Source of the DNA: Ostrinia nubilalis
Taxonomy: Eukaryota; Arthropoda; Insecta; Lepidoptera; Crambidae
Assembly (NCBI RefSeq): GCF_963855985.1
Contig: NC_087106.1
Location: forward strand, 1,285,001-1,349,000
Reading direction: 5' to 3'
DNA: 64,000 nt
How positions within the stretch are numbered: the first letter of the stretch is position 1; each line of letters starts with the position of its first letter. Made by a program: the position numbers and the translations under genes. Positions 28,456 to 39,150 of this stretch are shown here, in pieces. The notes under the pieces were generated by a model. The model was not told where the DNA came from and searched no databases. It saw only the letters and a list, made by a program, of their open reading frames with translations.

Positions 28456-31400
28456 ATAGGCGGTTTACAGGCTTTATACAATCAAGTCACTCTGAAGAAA
28501 AGGATTGATGAGATATTTGCAAGTGAATTGGCGAGTGACCTTGCTTATGTAGTATTGAAGGATAAATTTGACAAAGACAGGACTTGGTATGTTGATTCAA
28601 ACCTTGTACCAGAAGATCACATATTCAAGGCTCATATAGAAGATAAGACATGGCCAACACCGAAACAGATTCTGGATTTTGGGCCCCATTGGCATGAGCT
28701 GCCGCTGACCAAATGTTTCGATATCCCCGATATGATAGATCCCTCTCTAATTTATTCGGACAAGAGTCACTCTTGTGACTTAGAAGAGCTAAAACAACAT
28801 GTGCTATCCAGGTCCGAGAAACCTGTTCCCAGCAAATAAGTCATGGAGTCTTATTTAAACAGAAAACCAACCAACTGGCCTGCCTTTTTAGAAGATATTG
28901 ATAGAAGGGGTCTCTCTGCTGAGAAATTACTCATTGGATTAAAAGGAAAAGAAAGAGAACTGAAGATAAAAGGTAGGTTTTTTGCTCTAATGTCATGGGA
29001 GTTAAGAGAGTACTTTGTAATCACAGAATATTTAATCAAGAAGCATTTCGTCCCTCTATTCAAAGGATTGACCATGGCGGATAACTCCACAGTTCTTACC
29101 AAAAAGTTAATGGATAACACATATGGACAAGGATTAGACGATTATGAACATGTCTGCTTTTCAAATCACGTGGATTATGAAAAGTGGAATAACCACCAGA
29201 GAGGAGAAACTAACAATCCGACATTTAGAGTCATGGGTCAATTTCTAGGTTATCCAAATTTAATTGAGAGAACTCATGAATTCTTTGAGAAAAGCTTGAT
29301 CTACTACAATCAAAGACCAGATCTGATGGATGTCGTAGGAGGAAGGGTAGTTAACAAACCTGGGCATTTGGTTTGTTGGCAGGGACAGGCTGGAGGGTTA
29401 GAAGGGCTCAGACAGAAGGGATGGAGCATCACTAACTTGCTCATAATTAGAAGAGCCAGTATTCGACGAAACACCCGGGTTCAGATATTGGCCTAAGGAG
29501 ACAATCAAGTTATCTGCACTCAATACTCCTTACATAAGACCCCGGATGAAGCCGAACTGATGAAATGCCTAAATGATATCTCCCGCAACAACGATGCAAT
29601 AATGTCTGAGATTGAAGAAGGGGCTAGAAGATTAGGACTTATTATAAACAGAGATGAGACGATGAGATCAGCTGATTTTCTCAGCTATGGGAAAGTACCT
29701 GTTTTTTAGAGGAAACATAAGAGGGCTTGAGACAAAAAGATGGTCAAGAGTGACATGTGTATCCAATGATCAGCTCCCTTGTCTAGGGAATAATCTCTCA
29801 ACAGTTTCATCCAATGCATTAACTGTAGCCCATTATTCAGAAAGTCCCTTGAATGCGATGGTCCATTACAATTTTTTGGGTAATTTAGTGAATGATCTTT
29901 TGGAGAGACATAATCCTGCTTTAAAACAGTCTACCCGAAATGCTATACAAAATGCGAACCTCCTGAAAACATTTACTTATAAGGCAGGATTATTGTATTT
30001 AGACCCATCTCTGGGAGGGATCTCCGGGATGTCCCCAGGAAGATTCCTAATGAGGATGTTTCCGGACCCAGTTACTGAGTCTCTTGCATCATTCAAGATA
30101 ATCCATGATCATATAGATCCTGAATTAAGGAAAAGTATACTTCACATCATCACACCAAAATTAGGAAGGATATCAACAGCTTCCTTCATGAAACTGCTTG
30201 AAGATCCTTTGTCTTTGAACATACCCACTGGGATAAAAGCTTTGACTATGATAAAACAAGAGGTCAAAAGATCGCTATTAGCCAATATTCCGAAAATAAA
30301 GAACTTCCATGTACGAGACGCATTATTATATTCTCGGACAGAAGAGCCGAGATTTTTGAATTACTTAAAATCAATAAAGCCACTATTCCCGAGATTCTTA
30401 AGTGAGTATAAGTCATCTACTTATCTAGGGATAACAGACTCATTGATTGGACTGTTTGAAAACTCCAAGACCATTAGAAATGTTTGCTCAAAGAAAATGA
30501 GTGCAGATGTGGATAAGATAACAGTAAGAAGTGAGATCATAAGCATCGTTGGCCTCATCGAGAAATCCAAGCTGGAGGAATCCCATTTGAAGATATGGAC
30601 TTGTTCTAGTCGATATGCCGATGAGTTGAGACTCAGATCTTGGGGGTCACCTGTTATTGGTGCAACAGTCCCTCACCCACTGGAATTGATACACAAGTAT
30701 AGCATGTATCAAGGTAGGTGTAGTTTATGCATACTCCCAGGGGCTTTAGGAACATATATCTCCGTTTTAATCCCAAATGGACTACACACCTACTGGGAAA
30801 CCAGGGGACCGTATCAAGCCTATTTAGGCTCAAGGACATCCGAGACCACCAGTCTTCTGACCCCTTGGGAAAGAGAGGCAGTAGTTCCTCTGATAGAGAG
30901 AGCCAGTCGACTCAGGAATTCCATAAACTGGTTCATTGCTCCTCAGTCCAACTTAGCTCAAAGTATAAAAATGAATTTAGATTCCTTGACAGGAGAAGAT
31001 TCAGGAGCAACAGACACCACATTCAGGAGAACCGGTTCAGCTCCTCATAGATTCTCATGCTCACGACAGAGTTCAGGAGGATTCTCTGGTCAATCACCGG
31101 TCAAACTAACTAGGATGTGTGCCACAACAGATACTCTATCTGATTTGAACAGCAAAAATCATGATTTTATGTATCAAAGCTTGTTAATTTACTCACAGAT
31201 CACTGCAGGAGAGCTTCATGACAATAGGGCTGATCAAGGATTTTACCACTTCCATGCATCTTGTTTATGCTGTATAAGAGAAGTTGATGATATAACTTTG
31301 GAAGCCTCACAAGTATTCCAACATATAGATGTGAGTGCGAAACTACAGTCCTGGAAACCAGAAAATGCCCCATGGTTCAAAGAATTGCAATTGATCCGGT

Positions 31401-32145
31401 TACACCCATGCAATTGGGATCTCCTTTCCATTTTTGACAAGAGTTTCCATATTGGTCGTGCACAGGGATTCCTATACGGCATGTTAGTGTACCAGCGCAG
31501 TCAAACAGCAAATGACTCATCATTGTTCCCGGTCGGCATGAAGGACAGAATTCTTCCAGCTAGCTATCTAATCGGGTTGTTAGATGGTTTAAGTCGAGCA
31601 GGTGCCATATCTTGTCTGAGTAGACGCTCTGTTACAGAATTGAAGAAACCTAGACCTACTATATTGGGTACGGTCCTTCATTTAATAGAGAAATTGTCAT
31701 TACATCCTGGAGTCGTCAATATGTGGAGAGGAAATAACTTTCAGATGGAGTTTTTGACGGTTCCCCACAAAACTCCGTCCTCTTATCCCTTGAACAATAT
31801 ATAGCTTGGGTCCTTGGGCCGAAATTACATGAAATACATGTATTTGAAGCATTTCCTCAAGTCAGAAGAGGCTTATACAGCTTATCCTGCCTTGATAGTA
31901 TTCTCAGAGACAAGTGATCCGGATATAGTTCAGTCCTTGGCTATATCAGGCATCTTGACAGATTTATTGTACAAAAAGGGTTTGGACCAAGAACATAAGG
32001 AACAATTAAGATCTCTAAAAGATATCGTTTGCCAAATCCAGGATAGGGAAACTAGATCAAACAATTTGTCATGGTTCAAAGGATCAATCACAATTGTGGA
32101 TCGGGAGGTCAGACATGCATGCAGTGATATGGTAGCAGAGCGTAG
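28456..32145 (+). pseudogene. L: Endogenous rhabdovirus-type L gene, piece 3 (polymerase and capping regions)
   Basis: The L frame resumes in phase after the second copy of ATAGGCGG. It holds the polymerase core, including the catalytic GDNQ motif at 29497-29508. The capping (PRNTase) region follows, with a GSRT motif near 30827 and an HR motif near 31046. Homology fades at about 32140, so the C-terminal quarter (methyltransferase region) is missing. I see four lesions: TAA at 28837-28839, TAA at 29494-29496 immediately before GDNQ, an extra T in a T-run near 29707 that shifts frame, and TAG at 31802-31804. Otherwise about 1200 codons are open. Without its insertions the integrated gene would span roughly 1600 codons of a protein that is usually a little over 2000. 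The reading is certain at family level. The genus is not resolved. Confidence 0.95.
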
Positions 32146-33035
32146 TTGCGATCTACGGACCTCTTGACCTTTGAGTCCCCCAACAAAGACCACGGTCCAG
32201 ACGCTATCTGGGCTCATCTCTTGCCAATTTTAAAAATGATTAAAGATAAATTTCCGGAGGTGGATGGAATTCATTTTTGTTCTGATGGCCCTACAGTGCA
32301 GTACAGACAGAAGAAAAATTTCTATTATTTTTCAAAACTGACACGAGAACTTAGCTTTCCCTACTAACTTCTTTGAATCAGCTCACGGCAAAGGAGCCGC
32401 TGACGGCGTAGGAGGTGCTATCAAGCGTAATCTCGATGCATTTGTCGCTTATGGTACAGACGTTTCAGACGCAAAAACAGCATTTAACCTTCTTCTGCAA
32501 TCAGACACTAAGATCAACTTTTTTATATCCCAGAAGATGCTTATAGTGACAAAAAGCATAGACCTTGTGCCAGTTCCCAAAACAATGAAACTACACCAAA
32601 TAATAAATAATGTTAACGTAGAAAATGCAATTTTCTATCGCGATTTAAGTTGTTTCTGTGAAACAAACTTAAACAGTCGCAAAAACCTCTTCTGGGTAAA
32701 ATCTGCTATTTTATAAAAGAAACACCAATGAAGAAACAAAGCTCAACTAAACCTATAAATACTGTAACAAAGCTTTCAGATGTAAAGAATACAGCATAAA
32801 ATAAGGCTTACTTTGATTTATCACAGTATAGGCACTTCGATCAAACCTCTACCCCTGCGGCTTCACAGGTTATCATAACTTCAAATGCACTTATCCAGCC
32901 AGCTACTCAAGAATCCATCACCCACTTATTCTTACAATCACCCACTTATTCTTACAATCAAATGCAAAGAGGTTGTCCACAAAATACGGCGTACTCGGAA
33001 CCAACTACATCATACCAGAGAGCAGGAACATAGCG
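32146..33035 (+). pseudogene. SDGP-type transposon protein, C-terminal half
   Basis: The protein reads HGPDAIWAHLLPILK, HFCSDGPTVQYRQKKNFYYFS and then, after a frameshift near 32357, NFFESAHGKGAADGVGGAIKR. A Ser/Thr/Gln-rich tail follows to about 33035 with stop codons. This order is characteristic of an uncharacterised insect/cnidarian transposon protein whose N-terminal part carries a PFWVxxP motif. Such an N-terminal part is found separately at 36792-37049. The fragment begins where the viral L homology ends, so the L gene was probably truncated here by transposon insertion or deletion. Confidence 0.6.
32921..32960. repeat. 20-bp perfect tandem duplication
   Basis: CCCACTTATTCTTACAATCA occurs twice head to tail (32921-32940 and 32941-32960). 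It is a simple slippage-type duplication inside the Ser/Thr/Gln-rich tail region. Confidence 0.95.
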
Positions 33036-33228
33036 CACATAGCAGTTACTGAGCCACCAATTTATTATTATATTATAGTACTATGTTCAAAATGTGATTG
33101 ATAACGCTTTCAATAACGCTTGATTAATAAATGATTCGCGGTATTCGTGCGTCGACGGTGGTGTCCCAAGGCGAGTGTGTAGGCCGGCCGAGCTGTGGCC
33201 GAGCGCTGCCGATGATGACGCTGTGGGG
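33036..33228. other. Unassigned, GC-rich in its second half
   Basis: There is no convincing coding. The part from 33133 to 33228 is GC-rich (CGAGTGTGTAGGCCGGCCG) next to AT-rich neighbours. It could be the end of an unidentified repeat. Confidence 0.3.
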
Positions 33229-33690
33229 CAGGGTTGCCAACTCTACGTATTTTTACGTAGATCTACGTATTTTAAGCCTTCCTTGCAAACCTACGAACTT
33301 TAGTCCCAGAATCTACGTATTTTCTATCAAATTTGCAAAATAGGCTGAATGGGATGGGCATCGTTTCCTTTACTTTCGCGAAAAAGTTAATAAATGTTCC
33401 GTTTCATACTTACTAACATAAGAAACAGGCTTCACACTGATACGCTCACAGGATTACTTTACACGAAAAGTGGCTTAAAAAAGAACCGCGAGTCTTCGCA
33501 GGAACACATTATGCATTTTAACAAATATTATGTATAAATTTAATTTGTCTGAAAACATTTCTGAAAATGATACACAATAAAAGTGTAATTTACTACTTTT
33601 AGGGTAATATAAATTGTCGTTTTATTACTTTTACCTACCCCTACTCTCTTCATTTCACTCAGAAAAAAAAGTACGTAGATCTACGTATTT
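33229..33690. mobile_element. hAT-type end with CTACGTATTTT repeats
   Basis: CAGGGTTGCCAACT at 33229 has the form of a widespread insect hAT terminal repeat. It is followed by repeated CTACGTATTTT / TACGTAGATCTACGTA motifs, which recur near 33675 and look like subterminal binding sites. No complementary right terminus is found, so the element is truncated before the pogo fragment. Confidence 0.55.
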
Positions 33691-33695
33691 TCTAT

Positions 33696-34229
33696 ATGGA
33701 AATTGTACCATTTCCACGTAATTTTCTAATCTGTCCTACGACTTTTTCAAAATCCGTATACCAAATAATAAAAGGAAAAGAAAAAGAGGCAGTCACTGTT
33801 TTAGCATTGTTTTCTGCATTTGGTGATATTTTACCCCCATATGTGGTTTTTCCGTACATCAGACCACCCAAAGATATTATAAATAGCATGCCAGACGATT
33901 GGTTTCTTGGTAAATCTGACACAGGTTGGATGAAAGCGGATATTTTCTATGATTATATCGATAAATGCCTAAACAAATGGATAGAAGACAATGAAGTGAA
34001 GAAACCGGTGCTTGTTTTCGTCGATGGTCACAAAAGTCACATGATGAAACTAAGTAAATTTTGTCATGATAATAATATAATCTTATATGCACTTCCACCT
34101 AATACAACACATCTGATGCAACCAGCTGACGTAAGTGTTTTTAAACCATTAAAATCTGAATGGGCTAATACTGTCCTAGTTACGCTTCAGCCAACTTTTA
34201 TGGCTATAAAACTGTTAAGTTGGGATTAA
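33696..34229 (+). pseudogene. pogo/Tigger-like transposase, DDE_1 domain fragment
   Basis: The open frame contains FSAFGDILPPYVVFPY, SDTGWMKADIFYDYI, VLVFVDGHKSH (the second catalytic Asp) and LPPNTTHLMQPADVSVFKPLKSEW, the classical closing motif of the pogo/Tigger DDE domain, with the last catalytic Asp in QPADVS. The DNA-binding domain and the first catalytic Asp region are missing upstream. The frame decays after FKPLK. It is a dead fragment. Confidence 0.85.
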
Positions 34230-34534
34230 TCGCTATCCATCTGTTAAAGAGGACACCTGAGATCATTATTTGGTTTTATAACCATAAAAATTGGTCTAAC
34301 TGATCCCAGAGGTGAGCCAAAGTGAGGTCTCTTTTCAAGTCACATTTATGGTATATGTAAATCATTTATTTAGAAATGAAATGCGTTTTTCTTTAAGGAT
34401 ATTTATTGGGCTTTCAAATAACACCAATATTGTTGGGGTACCATGATTGAGTCAGAAGAAAATCTTTAAAGTTCGCGTCGCGGAAGGTGCGGTTTATTTG
34501 ATGTTGAGTGTATATTATAAAAAACATATTAAGT
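34230..34534. other. Unassigned AT-rich stretch
   Basis: No coding or terminal repeat is recognised between the pogo fragment and the MULE-like remnant. Confidence 0.3.
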
Positions 34535-34795
34535 ATGAGTGAAGATTATCCAAATATGTTAAAGTTACAAAGTTATATGAAATACTGGCTCAAAAATGTC
34601 GATGTTAGAAAAATGTGGTCGGTTTTCAGCGAAAGACATCGGACTAATACTGTAGGGAAAGTTGGAACTCGGGTTTAATCAAAACGATTGGTAAAACGCC
34701 CCTACATTGTACAGTTACTGAACGTACCAGATGCTGAACAAAAGCGAAACGATTGTCAACATTGTTTAAACGTCCAAGAAGTACTTTAGAAAAGA
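34535..34795 (+). pseudogene. MULE/FLYWCH-type transposon protein remnant
   Basis: A frame starting MSEDYPNMLKL contains VRKMWSVFSERHRTNT followed by a Trp/His/Arg region and, after a frame break, a stretch reading RNDCQHCLNVQE. The pattern MWSVFxxRHRTNN is familiar from insect Mutator-like transposon proteins near their C-terminus. Stops and frameshifts are frequent. Confidence 0.4.
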
Positions 34796-35200
34796 TACAT
34801 GTCTAAAGCTAGAAATTGTTTAACAAATTCGTTTGTGCCATTATATTTGGGATTAGGATGTTTATCAATTCAAGATGTAGCGCAGAAAAATAAAATTATT
34901 CCAGATGGTTAATTTGACAATCCAGATTTAGCAGAGAATATTAAGCAGGTGATTGTCATTTGTGACGGCACAATGTTTATGTTCAAAGCAGCAGTAATTT
35001 TTCATACCAAAAAGAGACTTATGAGTCTCTTTTAGTCTGCACAAAATTGTAATCTGGTCAAGCCATTTCTTTTTGTTTGTTGCGATGGTACAATATTACA
35101 ATCAGTTGGTCCGTTTCCAGCAACCGAAAGTGACTCTGATATTATGTCTAAAGAATTCCGCAATGAAAATAGTGTTTAGAAGTTATTTTAGACATGGTGA
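34796..35200 (+). pseudogene. DDE_Tnp_4-like transposase remnant
   Basis: A broken frame reads NCLTNSFVPLYLG, then VIVICDGTMFMFKAAVIFHTKKRL, NLVKPFLFVCCDGTILQSVGPFPATESDSDIM. The CDGT...VCCDGTI...GPF pattern, with two Asp-containing strands and a DSDI motif, resembles the catalytic core of Harbinger-related DDE_Tnp_4 (ISL2EU-like) transposases. At least two in-frame stops show that it is dead. Confidence 0.45.
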
Positions 35201-35685
35201 CGTCAGGATGTGTGAACAATGTGTCGATGGGTAGTTGAAGTGATAAACGGTAAAATAAAACGGCTAAGTTATTTCGACACGAATATTTTAACCGTGATTC
35301 AACACATTTTATTGCTGATTTTAATATAGCGTGTGCACTGTGCATTGTTAAATATGTAAGTTCAGTTTAGCAACACAAGACAGACCCGATGCTCGCCAGA
35401 TTTTGGAAATAGCTCAAATGAAAATTAACGAATAAACAATGACAGTAATGAAGAGAAAATAGTAGGTAAACAAAGAATTTAAAAGTGGAGGACGAGTACA
35501 AATTAGAATGTATGATAACAACAAATGGCGATTCGGATTGTATAATAAACAGAAGAGGAAAATTACATTAATACATAAACGTACGTTTCAGATGAATTAT
35601 TTATTTTTTAATTTTAATGCCCTGGTACATAGAAATAAGTCGTAGATGTAAGCAGAGAAAAAAAAATAGATCTAAACGAAACCGA
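35201..35685. other. Decayed transposon DNA, no clear product
   Basis: The stretch has many stops in all frames. A short segment near 35480-35560 (SGGRVQIRMYDNNKWRFGLYNK) looks protein-derived but I cannot assign it. It probably belongs to the same decayed transposon as the preceding remnant. Confidence 0.3.
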
Positions 35686-36042
35686 GTTTAAGAATAGGTT
35701 TCGTCTTAGTAAAGAAGCTTTTATTTTCTTATGTGACAAATTACGTCGACAGACTTCTTTGAAGTCAACCAAACGAATTAGCTTAGAGAACTTAAGGTGA
35801 GATAAGTAAACATTCTGAAAAAATACGAGTATATTAATGAGTTACTGATGAATTTACTATTTCTGATTTCGTTTACACAGGTCCTTTGTGCATTGTCTTT
35901 TTACGCCACTGGATCGTACCAAAGACTAGTTGAAATGGCAAAACATTTAGGTCAAACTACAGTCAGCAAGTACGTACAAGAAGTGACCGATGCACTTGTT
36001 AGTCCGCCAATATTGTATACCTTACAAATATATGGAACATAA
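35686..36042 (+). pseudogene. Second Harbinger (HARBI1-like) transposase remnant
   Basis: 35686-35796 reads EFKNRFRLSKEAFIFLCDKLRRQ, the N-terminal part, followed by a GTGAGA donor. An acceptor at 35880 leads to LCALSFYATGSYQRLVEMAKHLGQTTVSKYVQEVTDAL (35881-36042), the helix-turn-helix core of Harbinger transposases. The two exon phases do not match as read, and the DDE domain is absent. The segment from about 35842 to 36440 has been copied to 44142-44746 and 47976-48580, where it links the 3.8-kb repeats. Confidence 0.7.
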
Positions 36043-36445
36043 TTTTGTTTCTTGATTGTTTTCTCTTAGATTTCACTCGAATATCACAATTCATAATATA
36101 TTTCAATAATTTTAATTAAAACGACGTTTAGTTTCAAAGACGGCCCATTTCTGTGCGGTTTGAATCAAAACTGCGGCGCTAGTGCGCGTTCAACCATTCA
36201 CAGCAGCGAATTCGGGCGATGTGCAAGATGGTGGAAAACGAGTATTTCTTACATTTTGTATCTCCAGTTTTAATTGCATTATAAAAGTTTTAGTGGCTCA
36301 ACATTAATAAACGTGCTAAAATTGTTATCATGGATGATCGCCCCAACGTAGTGAGAAATTGTTTCTTATGGAAACGCATAAGGAATCCACAAAATTGGGA
36401 AAGAAATGTCGCCAAATGAAACAGGTAAGCAAGTAGTCTAGGGTT
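36043..36445 (+). other. Exon-like remnant with conserved donor
   Basis: A short frame from the ATG at 36330 reads VRNCFLWKRIRNPQNWERNVAK and stops at a GTAAGC donor-like site near 36425. The WKRxRNPxxWxRN motif is a common N-terminal exon of insect transposon-related proteins. Two cleaner copies (RNRFLWKRKRNPQNWERNVAKRN) lie in the repeat linkers, so this copy has decayed since the duplication. Confidence 0.45.
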
Positions 36446-36613
36446 GACACAATTTTGATTTTCATGATTTACATTTAAACATAAATGAAAGTTAGTTGTT
36501 GTTACAATTGTAGGATTCAATTTTACAAATATTAGTGTCCGACCGAAATATGACTTTTACCCGGAACCGACATTTAATATTAAGACTCGTGCCTTAGCTT
36601 CAGCCAAATTAAA

Positions 36614-36790
36614 TTAGGCTTCAAGTTTCGTTACGTTACTTGGGGCATCGCCACTGTCATACACTATTGTTTTTGCACGTCCCCACAAAAAGAAGTCTAA
36701 AGGAGTCAGGTCGGGAGACCGCAGAGGCCAAGCCACAGGCCCAATCCAGCGCTCCCCATATGCCCCAGCACTGGATTGCTGCCCTGGTAA
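36614..36790 (-). pseudogene. mariner/IS630-type transposase C-terminal fragment
   Basis: The minus-strand frame reads GERWIGPVAWPLRSPDLTPLDFFLWG, the strongly conserved block containing the third catalytic residue (SPDLTPxDFFLWG) of mariner-like transposases, then a short tail. The rest of the element is missing. The homology ends where an opposite-strand transposon fragment starts. Confidence 0.8.
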
Positions 36791-36791
36791 G

Positions 36792-37049
36792 AATGATACC
36801 GTCACACGACATGGTGTAAAAAAACAGAAACGCCTAATGACTGATACCATAAAAAAATTGCACCAGAAATACTTGAATTCAGGGTTTCCACCGATTAGTT
36901 ACGTAACCTTCACACGAATGAAACCTTTTTGGGTGCAACAGCCCAATTTGAATACGCGAAACACGTGTCTTAGTGAAAAGCACGAAAATATGGACCTTTT
37001 AATAAACGCTTTTAAAGTACACGGAATTATTAATAGGCCAGTAGAATGA
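36792..37049 (+). pseudogene. SDGP-type transposon protein, N-terminal fragment
   Basis: The frame reads RNDTVTRHGVKKQKRLMTDTIKKLHQKYL, ISYVTFTRMKPFWVQQPNLNTRNTCLSEKHENMDLL. The xSYxTFxRxxPFWVxxP...RDTCxCxxHxN motif precedes the HFCSDGP region in the same transposon protein family whose C-terminal half lies at 32146. The first Cys of CxCxxHxN is retained but the second is replaced. The two fragments are 4 kb apart with unrelated elements between them. Confidence 0.5.
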
Positions 37050-37064
37050 CTGAATGGTGGCAGG

Positions 37065-37835
37065 GAACTTCATCAGTTGGCATGTGTGGTGCGCAACTGC
37101 GTACAAACTATTCGAATGATGGATTCGGTGGAGTTCCTCCTAGCCTCTCCAGAGCTGCTGCATAATGTGCTTAAGTTGACTCCGCTGCTGCGTGAAAAAT
37201 GTGTTGACTTTGCACATGCCAACTTTGGCCTACCTACATCAGTTTAAGCTAGAATTGCTTTTATCTTTACTCACGCATCAGTCTCGGGTCCATTTAAGAT
37301 TTGACATCTTCGACGACGGCCGGGCCTGGCGGGGCGCGGCCGTGTGGGTTCCATAGACTCCATCACCTCAGACATGCTGCGTCCTGTAGCCACTACCACG
37401 CCAGGGCCACGCTGCCCCCCAACCCTGACCATTGACTCGCTGTCGCCACCCACGGCCCCACCATCCCAGAGGGTAGCCAAGGCCCCGAAGTCCGCACAAA
37501 AACGAAAGACGCAGGTGGCCCCACTGCCCATACCCGACTTTAAGGGATACACTCCTGACTCCCATACTCAAGAAGCTCCACAGCATGATTACCAGTTTAC
37601 CAACTGTCCTCAATGAGGAGAAGTCGGTCAGGAAGGAGCATCGAGAGCGGGCAGTACAGTGCAGCATCGACGCCGCCCGGCTGCTCCAGGAGCTGCACCA
37701 AAAAAGCCTGGAAATTACCACCTCTGTCTCACCAAACGGCGCTGATGTCAGCCCTGCCGCTGCTGCATCTGAGACACCTGTCAACACCCACTGCTGTGAG
37801 GAAACCCTCTCGGCCGCTGTAACGCGCGCTTAAGC
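37065..37835 (+). pseudogene. Unidentified GC-rich coding-like region
   Basis: Three overlapping frames look protein-derived. 37115-37246 reads MMDSVEFLLASPELLHNVLKL with REKCVDFAHANFGLP. 37344-37616 is Pro/Ser/Thr-rich (SPPTAPPSQRVAKAPKSAQKRK). 37585-37833 is helical (EEKSVRKEHRERAVQCSIDAARLLQELHQKS). The last two join by a frame shift. Base composition is much richer in G+C than both flanks, which suggests a different origin. The layout (Pro/Ser-rich linker followed by a helical tail) recalls transposon-associated DNA-binding partners, but I do not recognise the family. Confidence 0.35.
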
Positions 37836-38426
37836 TGAGTGCTGTGACTCTGGCGGTGAGGTCGGAATTTGGGCGGACAAGGTGCCCTTGAGCGAGTGAG
37901 AAGAAAGCATCGAGAGATTCGCAACATCTACGCCCTCTGCATCGATTGGAGGATCATCAGTTTGGCTTGCAATGTGACGTTGAAAGCACCTCCCGCGCCG
38001 CGTTCGGTCCTACAGCTCTGGACTGAATTTATTTATCGTTTTATATTGTCGCATTTGGAGATCTCCCGCGAGTGTATTTCGTGGACCACATATGGTGCAG
38101 TGCATTGGGTGTGTGAAATACCTCCTAACTCGATCATCATCGAAGAACCACCTGGACTCCAGCGCCCGAGAAAACCCAGATCGTACTGAGGTTCTTGCCT
38201 ACAGAACATCTCCCGTGAGTATTTTACCTTTCACATTTCCATCCTCTCCATGTGTCTGCTGGCCCACGTTCACTTTTATCTCTAATTACTTATAAAGATC
38301 GATTAATAAATAATCAAGGCAAAAATAATATATACCGCAAAACCAACACCTACAGTCCACTCCAGAAGTTTCGACTTCTAACCGCGGTGTGAAGGAAATA
38401 AATAACTCTTTACACTAACGGTGGCT
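37836..38426. other. Unassigned region, possible retroelement untranslated or LTR sequence
   Basis: There is no coherent coding beyond a 106-codon frame without recognisable motifs. It has moderate G+C, then an AT-rich tail with AATAAA-like motifs near 38309 and 38396. It precedes a gypsy/BEL-type pol end, so it could be an LTR. No duplicate is present to confirm this. Confidence 0.25.
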
Positions 38427-38970
38427 CCATATTGTTTTTGGCCACACCAGCGACGTTACCAAGTATAACTCTGAAAGGCTGGACAGAAGCCTATCAGTGG
38501 GCGAAGTTGCGAGAGTGGATCTACCTCACAATAAGGATTGGATTCCTAGACCACTTAGCAATCACAATGAAATGCATGACAAACAAATATTCACCAACTC
38601 CTCTCTTAGCCTTGTCCAGCACATAAAACCTTCTGAACCTGATGTTACGCTTCATGAAACAATTAATGAGAAAAGAATCACACCTGTGTCTCGTCCCATA
38701 AGTCCAAGACCCAATCAAAGCACCTTCCCCGATCGACTGTCATCACCTGTACGTTCAATGTCAGCAGAGACAACAAATATATTTAACATTATAAAGGAAG
38801 ACTTTGAAAACGAATGCGGAGCTTCCCAAAGTATCTTTAATATTAATGAGAATAATTTTGCGCATGCTAAATATTCACTCGCCAAGGCGAATAGTTTAGT
38901 AATGCCCCAAGAAGTCAGATGGAACACAATGTGTGATTCACTAAAGAGCTCGAGAAATCAGAAACCCTAG
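38427..38970 (+). pseudogene. Composite retroelement/hAT-like remnant
   Basis: The first part (VGEVARVDLPHNKDWIP) resembles the C-terminal end of a retroelement integrase. From about 38760 the same frame reads FNIIKEDFENECG..AKYSLAKANSLVMPQEVRWNTMCDSLKS, which resembles the LxxxVRWNS block of hAT-type transposases. The frame ends with TAG at 38968-38970. A join between two unrelated fragments is more likely than one gene. Confidence 0.4.
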
Positions 38971-39101
38971 TTTCATCTTACTCAAAGTATTTGGCGACAC
39001 GTACAAAGTGAAGGCCAGAGTGTTTAGTGTGAGTTTGTTAACTCTTGTCAGAATGACTACGATCTCGAATACCGAGTTGACTTTAAACGCATCGTAGACA
39101 G

Positions 39102-39150
39102 TATACAGGGTGGAATTTTGTAGGTGGCATTACAAAATTCCACCCTGTAT
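39102..39150. repeat. Perfect 19-bp inverted repeat hairpin
   Basis: TACAGGGTGGAATTTTGTA is followed after 8 bases by its exact complement. The outer part carries the TACAGGGTG motif also seen near 150. The structure suggests back-to-back termini of a MITE or a miniature foldback. Confidence 0.85.

Noticed and set aside
27535..28839. Single ORF joining integrase of unit 15 to the viral L protein
   Set aside because: The join is the array/L border. Phase agreement is a one-in-three chance, and the upstream half of the unit is frameshifted.
37271..37787. Minus-strand ORFs in the GC-rich island
   Set aside because: They are Gly/Arg/Trp-rich and typical of antisense to Pro/Ser/Thr-rich coding sequence. 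The plus frames look better.
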